This document shows positions 1 to 10,164 of a DNA stretch of 64,000 nt, piece after piece. Made by a program: the position numbers and the translations under genes. Below the pieces are notes generated by a model, which worked only from the letters and a program-made list of their open reading frames with translations, searched no databases and was not told where the DNA came from. The DNA is from Triglochin maritima. Taxonomy: Eukaryota; Streptophyta; Magnoliopsida; Alismatales; Juncaginaceae. The stretch covers positions 26,991,741 through 27,055,740 of the forward strand of contig OY821782.1 of NCBI GenBank assembly GCA_963682175.1. Reading direction: 5' to 3'. Numbering within the stretch: the stretch's first letter is position 1; every line of letters begins with the position of its first letter.

Positions 1-137
1 TTTCCTTTTCTACCTTATGTAACCTCTATTATAATGATTGGATCCTAATTGTCTTTCCTTTTCTACCTTATGTAACCTCTATTAGTGTTTTTGTAAATAA
101 TAAAGCATCCAATTCTCATTATATATTCCTTTCTATA
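1..137 (+). repeat. Element C 5' LTR, 3' end only
   Basis: The sequence directly precedes an initiator-Met primer-binding site, which marks it as the end of a 5' LTR. It holds a direct duplication of about 52 bases, with copies starting near 1 and 53 (both contain TTTCCTTTTCTACC). The AATAAA-like stretch near 106-112 may be the polyadenylation region. The LTR start lies before the window. Confidence 0.7.
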
Positions 138-151
138 TGGTATCAAGAGCC
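138..151 (+). promoter_or_regulatory. Element C primer-binding site (tRNA-iMet)
   Basis: TGGTATCAAGAGCC matches the plant initiator-Met site TGGTATCAGAGC apart from one extra A. It would prime minus-strand DNA synthesis; the extra base fits an old copy. Confidence 0.75.
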
Positions 152-422
152 TAGGGTTTCAAAATTAGGGTTTTGGTCGGTTCCTCTCATTGGTGTCCCA
201 CCGCCACTTTCCTCCAGCAAGATCCTTTCCATCCGCTCTCACCATCCTCCTCTGAACTGCCTCGACTTCCTGTCATCAGGTTCGTTGGGTTGCTGGGTTT
301 AGGGTTTGGTTTTAAGTGCTGGTTTGCGATTTGATTCCAATAGTTGGGTTTCTTTCTCTCGAAACACAGTTGGAGATCGCCATTTTTTGTGTTGCGTTGT
401 TTACGTCCAAACTTAAAGCATT

Positions 423-1200
423 ATGGCGGAAGTTAAGTCCTCTATTGTGACGGATGTGGTGCCGATATTGTTTAAAATCACTGACCAAAAACTAAATGGT
501 TCGAACTATTTGGATTGGAGTAAAACTGTTCGTCTTTATCTACGGAGTATCGACAAAGATGCTCACTTGACTGATGATCCCCCTCAAAGTGATTCGAGAC
601 AGAAAGCTGATTTGACATGGGTCCGAGAGGTTGTTCACTTGTTCCTTCAGATTCAGAATTACAGTGGCAGTGAGGAAATTGGCTTGATCAATCACTATGA
701 ATTTGTTAAAGAGGTAATGGATTATTTAAAATTTCTTAACTCTGACAAAGGAAATCTCTCCAGCATGTATAAGGTTTGTAGAGCTTTTTACCGTGTGGAA
801 AAAAAGAACCAGTGTCTTATAAACTTTTTTATAACGTTCAAGAACGCAAAAAGGAGGAGTTCAATGTTTTGTTGCCTTTTAGCCCTAATGTGAAGGTTCA
901 ACAACGGCAGCGAGAACAGATGGCTATCATGAGCTTTCTTGCAGGGCTCTCACCTGAATTTGATTCGAAGAACGCACAAATTCGTTCTGGTCTGATATAT
1001 CCTCTTTACAAGACGTCTTTAGTCATGTTCTCCACAAGGAAATTACTCCACCTGTTTCGCTTAATAGTGCTTTGGTGAGTAGCAATGATAATTATGCGCC
1101 TGGGAGATCTTCTTATCCAAGTGGACAAAAAGGAGACAATTCACCAGGATTTGAAACTCGAACCTCGGATTTTGGAGGGTATTTTTCTATCTCAGGTAAA
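423..1200 (+). pseudogene. Element C gag (Copia UBN2-type capsid), frameshifted
   Basis: The reading frame opens at 423 with MAEVKSS and contains LNGSNYLDWSKTVRLYLRS, the typical start of a plant Copia capsid protein. Around 812-893 the similarity moves to another frame, which continues with FLAGLSPEFDSKNAQI to about 1078. A third segment to about 1200 resembles a linker rich in Ser, Gly and Pro. No zinc knuckle or protease follows. The next recognisable coding belongs to reverse transcriptase, so a large internal deletion lies at about 1200. The gene is not functional. Confidence 0.8.
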
Positions 1201-1202
1201 TA

Positions 1203-1605
1203 TCCTTGACTTATTATCTGAGACAGGTAAATTGGGGCAAAGCCTTGTAGTACTCCAATGACTCCAAACATGCACCTTGCAATAGATGGGGAATTATTTG
1301 AAGATCTTGAGAGATACTGAAGATTGCTTTGGAAGTTTAATTACTTTATCGTGACTCGTCCACATATTGCATATTCAGTTAGTGTTGTTAGTCAATTTAT
1401 GTCTTCCCCAGCAATTCATCACCGGGCAGCGTTAGAGCAAATTTAGTATTACTTGAAAGGAACACCCAAATCGTGGGCATACTCATATTGAATGCTTTTC
1501 AGATGCAGATTGGGCAAGTTCCGAAGTGGATAGAAGATCTACTTCAGGTTATTGTATCTTTGTTCGAGGGAATTTGGGTTCATGGAAGAGGAAGAAGCAG
1601 AATGT
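1203..1605 (+). pseudogene. Element C reverse transcriptase end and RNase H start, broken
   Basis: With frameshifts allowed, the translation gives LLSETGKLG, then TPMTPNMHLAIDGELFEDLE, then TRPHIAYSVSVVSQFMSSP. This is the conserved segment linking reverse transcriptase to RNase H in plant Copia polyproteins. The RNase H stretch (about 1480-1605) ends in a Trp-Lys-Ser-Lys-Lys-type motif where element B is inserted. Several stops and shifts make it a pseudogene. The remainder is at 21134. Confidence 0.8.
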
Positions 1606-2394
1606 TGGAATGTGTTCTAAAAGTTTTACTTTTAAATGTCAATTATTATGAATTGAATGAGAAATCAATTTGTTCCTTTTTATGTTATTCGTCTTTTAGA
1701 AGTGTTAAGAAAGATCTCTTGGTCCTTAACCGTAGAGCTCTAAAAAATATTGGTTTACATAAAACAAAAGATATTCGCAATCATGGTAATTAACATGGGA
1801 CATCAATTACCGAGTTAAGATTGTCGTGTTGGTCGTAGATCACTGTAGCTCTACAAGTGAGTGACAACACGGGTACACAAAAGAGGAAAATATTACTTTT
1901 GTATACTGAATAGACCTAATAAGTAAAACATTATAGAATTGTGTTTTCTGTGTCATTAATGTTTTACTGTGTCTTTGGTCCTTTGATATGAGACTTATAT
2001 CCGATCGCTTAAGGAATGCTTAATTAGACTAGTGTCTTAAGCTATCAATAAGTATAGTGTAAAGACGTTAGTTGGTTAAGTATGACTTTTGTTGTTAAAG
2101 ATATCTAGTCGAAAGATTATCATTGCCCCTCTTAATTGAGTGATAATATTAGTGGGCCCCTTGATAAAGCAAAGTTATAATGTGCACAATGTGATTTGAG
2201 TTAAGTCACATATTTATAACTAGCTTGAAGAGATCAAGAAATGAATGCTAATACAAAGATGACACAATACTACTTTGTGTCTATTCTTAATACCATGTGG
2301 CAAGGGACGGACACAAGTGGTGCACTCCATCACTAAATGGATCGGGTTTTGCTTCGAGTGGAATTAAGACATCTAACTAATTGGGAGCTATAAT
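1606..2394 (+). repeat. Element B 5' LTR, left fragment (U3)
   Basis: It matches the start of the 3' LTR at 19104 but lacks the first bases (TGAAG). It ends in ATAAT at 2390-2394, the left copy of element A's target duplication. At several sites it agrees with element A's 3' LTR rather than with B's own 3' LTR, for example a run of six A before TATTGG near 1745. Confidence 0.9.
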
Positions 2395-4463
2395 TGTAGG
2401 ATTTAATGTTTAATTATGCCTATATATTTTCGGAATTTTTAAGCATAATAAGGATCTTATACAATTTTCTATGATTTATTTCATGCATGTACTAGTTTGT
2501 TTCAATAATTAGTTTTTAAAACTTTTATTAAAACAAACCAAGGATTCTGAAATCATACCTAGAAGTTCTCTAAAGCTTCTTGAAGATTCGGAGACGTTGA
2601 TGACGCTTCTCGCCGCGCCGGATGCCTCCGAGATTTCACCAAACTCTAAACGAGATTGGAGAGAGAAGAGCTAGCCTCTCGATCTCCAATAGGGTTTAGA
2701 ACCTAATTACTAACCCCTCTTTAGTTTCCTTGAGAAGAAGCCCTCTTGAAACTAAAACTAAACTTAAGAATTAAGGGATTTTCGTGGATAATTATGGAGA
2801 GAGAATTTTTGCACAAGAAATAATGAATTAATTAATGAGGTAATGAGATAAACTTGTATTTATAAGTTCTCTCCAAATTACCTATTCATGTGCAACCCCT
2901 TGCCCATGATCTCATGCAAAATTCCATCTAGCCATCCATTATTTATTAATAAATAATCTTAGCCACGAATTAAATGAATTATGGACCAATTCCATGCATG
3001 ATCTAATTAATTCTTAAATTAATTCTGCATAAAACCGTCTAGCCGGTCGACCGTTCGCGAGGCCCGGTCGACCGTTTCGACCAGGTTTCGGTCGACCAAT
3101 CGATATATTCGGTCGACCGTTAGTAACAAAAATATTTCATCGCAATGTTCGGTCGACCGACCGAAACAATCCGGTCGACCGAAAACGAACAGACGAAATC
3201 CCTGTTACGATCAATGCACATCCAGTCGACCGTGCAAGATTTCGGTCGACCGCGCAACATCCGGTCGACCGTTTATGGTTTAGCGGTCGATCGTTTATGC
3301 ACAGTGCTGCAGACTTGTCAAATTTCGGTTTAACCCCTACAAAATTTGACATTTCGGGATTAGTAGTAAATTCACAACTTATGTAACATATTATCCTATG
3401 CAATGATTAATCATTACACCCCATAATATTTACATCACATATGAATTTAATTTAGATTCTAATTATGTTATTAATCACAACATAATTTTGATTTTGCTTG
3501 TTCACCCCATGTGTCATATTTTCTACATGAAACCCGACACATCTTATGAACTCAAAATCCCCATACCTCGTTTCCCAGTTTTGTGGTGTGACCTATGGGA
3601 GGATCTAAACTAAGTTGGCAGTGATATTAAGAGCTTAATATCACAAGCTATAAACGGTATCTATCTACACATTATAGCTCCCAATTAGTTAGATGTCTTA
3701 ATTCCACTCGAACCAAAACCCGATCCATTTAGTGATAGTGTGTATCACTTGTGTCCGTCCCTTGCCTCATGATATTAAGGATACACACAAAGTAGTATTG
3801 TGTCATCTTTGTATTAGCATTCATTTCTTGATCTCTTCAAGCTAGTTATAAATATGTGACTTAACTCAAATCACATTATGCACATTATAACTTTGCTTTA
3901 TCAAGGGGCCCACTAATATCATCACTCAATTAAGAGGGGCAATGATAATCTTTCGACTAGATATCTTCTCCAACAAAAGTCATACTTAACCAACTAACGT
4001 CTTTACACTACACTTATTGATAGCTTAAGACACTAGTCTAATTAAGCATTCCTTAAGCGATCGGATATAAGTCTCATATCAAAGGACCAAAGACACAGTA
4101 AAACATTAATGACACAGAAAACACAATTCTATAATGTTTTACTTATTAGGTCTATTCAGTATACAAAAGTAATATTTTCCTCTTTTGTGTACCCGTGTTG
4201 TCACTCACTTGTAGAGCTACAGTAATCTACGACCAACACGACAATCTTAACTCGGTAATTGATGTCCCATGTTAATTACCATGATTGCGAATATCTTTTG
4301 TTTTATGTAAACCAATATTTTTTAGAGCTCTACGGTTAAGGACCAAGAGCTCTTTCTTAACACTTCTAAAAGACGAATAACATAAAAAGGAACAAATTGA
4401 TTTCTCATTCAATTCATAATAATTGACATTTAAAAGTAAAACTTTTAGAACACATTCCCTTCA
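2395..4463 (-). repeat. Element A 3' LTR
   Basis: The 2069-bp LTR reads TG..CA on the minus strand. It contains a TATAAATA-type box (minus, about 2857-2864), a dense CGGTCGACCG array (3045-3292), and a U3 part (about 3680-4463) that is much closer to the inverted neighbouring fragment 1606-2394 than to A's own 5' LTR. Confidence 0.95.
3045..3292. repeat. CGGTCGACCG palindrome array in A 3' LTR
   Basis: About eight copies of GGTCGACC plus several one-base variants lie in 250 bases. Starts include 3045, 3066, 3090, 3111, 3151, 3173, 3244 and 3263. The spacers are non-identical and about 13-60 bases long. Confidence 0.9.
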
Positions 4464-4474
4464 ATCTCCCACTT
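4464..4474 (-). promoter_or_regulatory. Element A polypurine tract
   Basis: AAGTGGGAGAT on the minus strand lies immediately before the LTR start TGAAGGG. This is the usual plant Copia plus-strand priming site. Confidence 0.85.
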
Positions 4475-4547
4475 GTTATTAAAGTTTTCTTTCTCAAACA
4501 TACTCAATGCATAAAACAATAATAACTAGGGTAAACCCTATTACATA

Positions 4548-7500
4548 TCAATCATCAAGCCAATCTACATGGTTCCTCAATCCCATGGACTCGAAATGCA
4601 TTTCGCCCTTGGCTTGGGATAAGGGTTTTGTGAATGGATCAGCTGTGTTGCTGTTGGTGTCCACCCATAACAGATTTATTTGCCTTCGTCGATGAGGTCA
4701 CGCGTCACGAAGTACTTACGATCCATGTACTTCACTTTGTGATGTGATTTGGGATCCTTGATTTGCGAGATAGATGCACTATTATCGCAAAACAGCTCTA
4801 TTGGTCCCTCGCTCGAGGGAACTACTCCAAGCTCTTCAAGGAACTTCTTAATCCACACTCCTTCCTTGCTCGCTTCAGCGACAACCATTACTTCGGAAGC
4901 AGTGGTTGAGTCAGCCGTAGTGCTTTGCTTCCAACTACGCCAACTCACAGCTCCACCATTCAGAAGGAAGACATATCCTGATTGCGACCTTCTATCGTCT
5001 GGATCACTCATGAAACTCGCATCCGAGTAACCTTCAGTTATCAATTCCCTTTGTCCTCCATAAACAAGAATCTTATCCTTAGTCCGGCTAAGATACTTCA
5101 GGATATTCTTGACCGCAGTCCAATGCTCAGGACCTGCGTTGGATTGGTGACGACTTGTCACGCTTAGAGCATACGAGACATCGGGTCTTGTGCAAGTCAT
5201 CGCGTACATGATCGATCCAATTGCCGCAGCATAAGGGACATCCTTCATGTACTCTAAGTCCTTACGGGATTGAGCACGTTGAGACTTCTTGAGTTGCACA
5301 CCCATACTCATTGGCACACTGCCCTTTTTGGAGTTGTTCATCTTGAACCTTTCCAAGACCTTGTCAATGTATGTACGTTGACTGAGGCCAATGAGTCTGC
5401 GAGATCTATCTCGATATATCTTGATTCCCAAGATGTATTGAGCCTCACCCATGTCTTTCATCGAAAATGCAGATTTCAATGAACTTCTCGTTTGCTCAAG
5501 CAAAGGAATATGATTGCCCATAAGCTATATGTCATCGACATATAAGATTAGGAATACTACATGGCTCCCACTAACCTTCTTGTATACACAAGGTTCTTCC
5601 TTACTTTGAACGAAGTGAAGCTTCTTCACTTCCTCGTCAAAGCGTTTGTTCCAACTCCTTGATGCTTGCTTTAATCCATAAATGGATCTTTGAAGCTTGC
5701 ATACCTTCTCGCTATTCTTTGGATCTTCAAAACCTTGAGGTTGTACCATGTACACATCCTCCTCCAAGTTCCCATTAAGGAACACCGTTTTGACATCCAT
5801 TTGCCATATTTCATAATCATGAAATGCGGCAATAGCGAGCATGATCCGAATAGACTTGAACATGGCAACCGGTGAAAAAGTTTCATCATAGTCAATTCCT
5901 TGAACTTGAGTGAAATCCTTCGCTACAAGCCTCACTTTGTAGGTCGTCAAGTTACCATCCATGTCCATCTTCCTCTTAAAAACCCATTTATTATGAATGG
6001 CCTTTTTCCCTTGAGGAAGGTCAACCAAGTCCCATACTTGATTATCATACATGGATTCTATTTCGGATTCCATGGCCTTAAGCCATAGTTTGGAGTCTTC
6101 CCTTTCCATTGCTTCTTGGAAGGTCAAGGGATCATTGGTATCTAGTACCATGATTTCATGAAGTCCCAGATACAAATCGGGTTTATTCCTTTCCCTTGTT
6201 GACCTTCTAAGTTCTTTTGGTTCTTCTCGTGTCTCTGGAACTTCTTCCACAATTTCTTGAGGAGTGGGTTCACGTTCAACTCTTGAACGTACACTTGGTG
6301 GGGATGATTGAGATTCTCTCGCAATTTCTTGTGATGGTCTCTCGTTCACGCTCTCACTAACCAAAGGAATCTCGGTTGGGCCTTCATGATCTTGAATGTC
6401 ATCATTCATGTCATGATCTTGTAGAGTATCTTGAGTTTCCTCAAGCACAACCCTACTCCCACTACTTTTTACTCTTTCTAGAAATTCCTTTTCCAGAAAT
6501 GTGGCATCCCTCTCTACAATCACTCGATTGGAGGTGATATGCCAAAAGTAGTATCCTCTTGTCTGACGAGGATAAACAATAAAGAAGCACTTATCCGCTT
6601 TTGGTTGAAGTTTGGTCGACATCAATCTCTTGACGTAAGCCTCACAACCCCAAATCTTGAGAAAATTGAGCTTAGGTGTTTTACCACTCCATAGCTCATA
6701 AGGAGTTTTCTCCACGGATTTGGATGGAACATTATTTAGTGTGTAAGCTGCAGTTTGTAGTGCATAACTCCAAAAGTAAAGAGGTAATTCCGCATGACTC
6801 ATCATTGACCGAACCATGTCGAGCAATGTCCTATTCCTCCTTTTGGATACCCCATTCCATTGAGGTGTACCGGGAGGGGTGAGTTGAGGTACAATACCAA
6901 ACTCCTTTAGGTATGAGTCAAATTCGGCACTTAAGTACTCACCTCCACGATCCGTTCGTAGAGACTTGATTTTCTTGTCGAGTTGGTTCTCTAATTCATT
7001 TTTAAATTCTTTGAACTTGTCAAAAGATTCACTTTTGTTTCTCATTAGATAAACATAGCCATAACGACTATAATCATCCGTGAACGTAATGAAGTACCTG
7101 AAACCATCTCGTGCACTAGTACTCATTGGACCACATACATCGGAATGTATCAAATCCAACAAGCCACTCGCCCTTGGGCCTTTCTTCTTGAAAGGCTTTT
7201 TGGTCATTTTTCCCATTAGACATGGTTGTCACGTCTCCAATGATTTAAAATCAAGTAGACCAAGAAGGTTAGCTTCTTGCAATTTCTTGATGCGCTTTTC
7301 ATTTATATGACCAAGACGATAGTGCCCCAAGAGAGTATCATTCTCGTGAGTGGTCTTAAGTCTTTTGTTATTGATATTAAAGATTTGTTTATTATCCAAT
7401 TCAAGCAAATAGAGACCATTCCTTATGAACGCATTTGCATAGAACACACCGTTCTTCGATATAGACAAACAAGAATTTGAAATATTTATATTAAAATTAT

Positions 7501-8659
7501 CCATATCCAGACATGATACAGAAATAATATTCTTGCTAATCGAAGGTACATAATAAACATTCTTTAGACATAAATTTAAACCACTACACAATTGAAGCAC
7601 CGTAGAACCTTGTGCAACAGCAGACACGTTCGCACCATTTCTGACCTTCAATTCAATCTCATTCCGTACGAGTTCCTTACTATCCATGAGTAGCTGCACA
7701 TTAGAAACTATGTGAGCACAAGATCCGGTATCAATTACCCAATCCTGGACAGAGGTGGCTAAATTTATTTCAATAACAAATATACCTTTGGCCTTTTTGG
7801 GGCGCCTTCGTTCAATCACTCCGTTGTCAAGGTATTCCTTGTACTTGGGGCAATTTGGCTGGATGTGTCCTTTTTCACCGCAGTGAAAGCACTCCGTATT
7901 GGGAGTTGGAGATTTCTGAGATTTCCCCCTCGAGGCACTCTTATGAGCACCTCCTACTCCCTTGCTCTTGATTGAACCACTTTTGGTAGATTTGCCCTTT
8001 CCTTTACCAATCTTTTGGCTCCTCCCATGGACGGCAATGACTTGCTTGTCCTTACCCTTGCCCATGTCAACTTCAGCAGTTTTGAGAGCATTGTGAAGCT
8101 CCTCAAGACTCACCCCTTTTTCATGCACGTGATAGTGCATCACAAAGTCCTTAAAGGACCGGGCCAGAGAGCCAAGAATCATATCTTCAGCAATGTCCTC
8201 GGGCATTGGTGAAGAGAGCTTTGCCAACTTCTCAAGGTATCCTTGCATCGTGAGAAAATGCATGGATACCGATGTTCCCTCCGCCATATGGCACCTTGTG
8301 AGTGCGATGGTGGTCTTATAGCGCTCCTTTCGGGCACTATCCATGAACATCTTTGATAGAGCCTCCATGGTCTTCTTGGGTTTTGAATCCAAGTATTTCG
8401 CTTGAAGCGAGTCACCCATGGATGCTAGCATAAGACCGTGAACTTGGTTCTCTTGGTCTTCCCACTTGGCTTTAGCCACTTTCTCTTCATCGGTTAATCT
8501 CTCATTCCACTTTGGGATTGGACCTTCCAAAATGTGAGATAGTTTCTCAAACTTTAACACGATGTTGAGTTTGAGTTGCCAACTAATGAAGTTTGAGCCA
8601 TCATTTGCTAAAGGGTGTTTTTCTATCATGGATAGTACGATAGGTTGGATATTCGACAT
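4548..8659 (-). pseudogene. Element A gag-pol polyprotein, defective
   Basis: The likely start is the ATG at 8659 (MSNIQPIV); the longer upstream extension is leader. In order: capsid region, zinc knuckle CFHCGEKGHIQPNC, aspartic protease around VIDTGSCAHI, pre-integrase His/Cys region, integrase core (DVCGPMS, DRGGEYLS), reverse transcriptase with YVDD and RNase H (YSDASFMSD, LFCDNSASI). Breaks: a TGA in place of Cys near 7226 before the integrase, a TAG just after YVDDI at 5522-5524, and a one-base loss near 4675 that shifts the C-terminus. The integrase motif reads NGVSKRRNR, where B has NGVSERRNK, so the catalytic Glu is Lys. The element cannot move by itself. Confidence 0.93.
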
Positions 8660-10151
8660 TTTTCTACAAAATAAATCATACAGGATTTTAATGCCAATTT
8701 TATGTTTTAATACACATGCATACATATATCGAATATATAAATGTAAATGTTGCAAATTAAAATCTTTGCCCATAAATGCAACAATCCAAGATCCTATCAA
8801 TTGTAATATAGACTAGCTAAGGGCTATCGAATACATTACAATATCAAGGTAAGAAAACATTTTCTAATCACAACCTTTTTGAATTTTAGCAATATTAGCA
8901 TCTTCAAACTTTTGTGATTCTTGTCGTTTTAATTATGAGGGAATACGACCTATCCTCGTAAGAAAAACTTTTTCCCAAAACCGAGCGAGGGCTCTAGGTA
9001 ATGTTAAGAAAACTTATTTTCATTTGATACGAGATACGTTTATCTATTGTATTCATAACTAAACATACTTGGGGTTCACTAGGGTGAATCACACCTCATA
9101 TATTTAATTGTGGCACAACAACAGACAACCTTTATATCTCCCACTATTCCCAAAGATAGAGGGAGCTATCTCCCGCTAAGGGCGAGCAGAGTATCCCTCG
9201 ATCAATGGCTGCTAGTGGATGAAATAAGAAGGAAAACTATTCTTAATTTTTGTTGGACAATTTAACATGTGATTTAGAATTTTAGGTTATCATGCATATT
9301 ATTAATTATACACATCCTAACATTCAACACATTCATCACATGCATAGCAAGATAAAAACAGAAATTAAACATTCACACAATCCACATCGTGTGAGTTTAT
9401 ATGTTCCCTTCGATCCTTGATCCTCGATCCCCGATCCTCGATCCTCGATCGATGCGCTACTGCGGCGACTTCCTCTTGCACCGGAGATGTAGATTTTACA
9501 GAAAATAAACATGCTCCTCGCATTCGATAAAAACCGACTAGTGCAAGTCCTAGGTAAAAACCTCTCATATGCATATGCAATTTATCTAAAAGATAGAAAT
9601 AGAGAATTTGACTTTTACATACATAAGCCCCTGTATTATAACAATTATAAACATTCATAGCTGCTGATTTGGAACATACAAACTCACAATTCCTGCAAAA
9701 CAACTCGAGCATCCATGCACGCAATATCGCTATAAACTATCCAACCTAGTTTATCAAGCATCTAGAATCCCAAACAATTCTTTGAAAAATATTTTGAAAT
9801 CCATTAAAAACTTTTTTCATGCATCCATAATTCAAAAATTAATTATGAACCGCTGTCCATCCAATTTCCAATGGAAAGATGAATCGCAGTTTTTCGGTTT
9901 TGTTGATTCTCTTACAAAATAATCGTTTATACTTAAAACGAAATTATTGCAAGTTAGACTTATGTCTAAATCATAATTCTAATAATTACATGACATGTTT
10001 TAAACATTCAAAACATTTAAAACGAATTATTATAAAGAATTATTTCAACAAACATTTAAGAACCGAAAAACCGGTAAAACGAATTGTTTAAATCCTAGAT
10101 GGTAAACTAAATTTGTTTACAACCATAAATCATGAGAAAATTGAACCCTAA
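8660..10151 (-). other. Element A untranslated leader
   Basis: About 1.5 kb of non-coding sequence lies between the primer site and gag, collinear with B's leader. It includes a short tandem run of GATCCTC-type units near 9415-9450. No gene is seen. Confidence 0.75.
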
Positions 10152-10163
10152 GCTCTGATACCA
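10152..10163 (-). promoter_or_regulatory. Element A primer-binding site (tRNA-iMet)
   Basis: TGGTATCAGAGC on the minus strand lies one base from the LTR end. It is an exact match to the plant initiator-Met site. Confidence 0.92.
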
Positions 10164-10164
10164 C

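Larger units (their letters stand above)
1..1605 (+). mobile_element. Element C, left part: decayed Ty1/Copia element
   Basis: The segment reads in order as LTR end, initiator-Met primer-binding site, leader, a frameshifted gag, then the end of reverse transcriptase and the start of RNase H. Protease, integrase and most of reverse transcriptase are missing, so the element is internally deleted. The RNase H region stops abruptly at about 1605 and resumes at 21134, because element B inserted there. The LTR lies partly outside the window on the left. Copia membership is clear from the gag and RNase H similarity; the lineage was not determined. Confidence 0.85.

Noticed and set aside
3137..3403. 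88-codon frame repeated at 10907-11173 and relatives at 12499 and 20164
   Set aside because: They lie in the LTR palindrome arrays, differ in frame between copies and have no domain; repeated only because the LTR is repeated.
10152..10163. Possible tRNA gene at sequences matching initiator-Met tRNA
   Set aside because: Only the 12-base primer-binding complement is present at this site and at 13415, 59097 and 138; no cloverleaf or A/B boxes follow.
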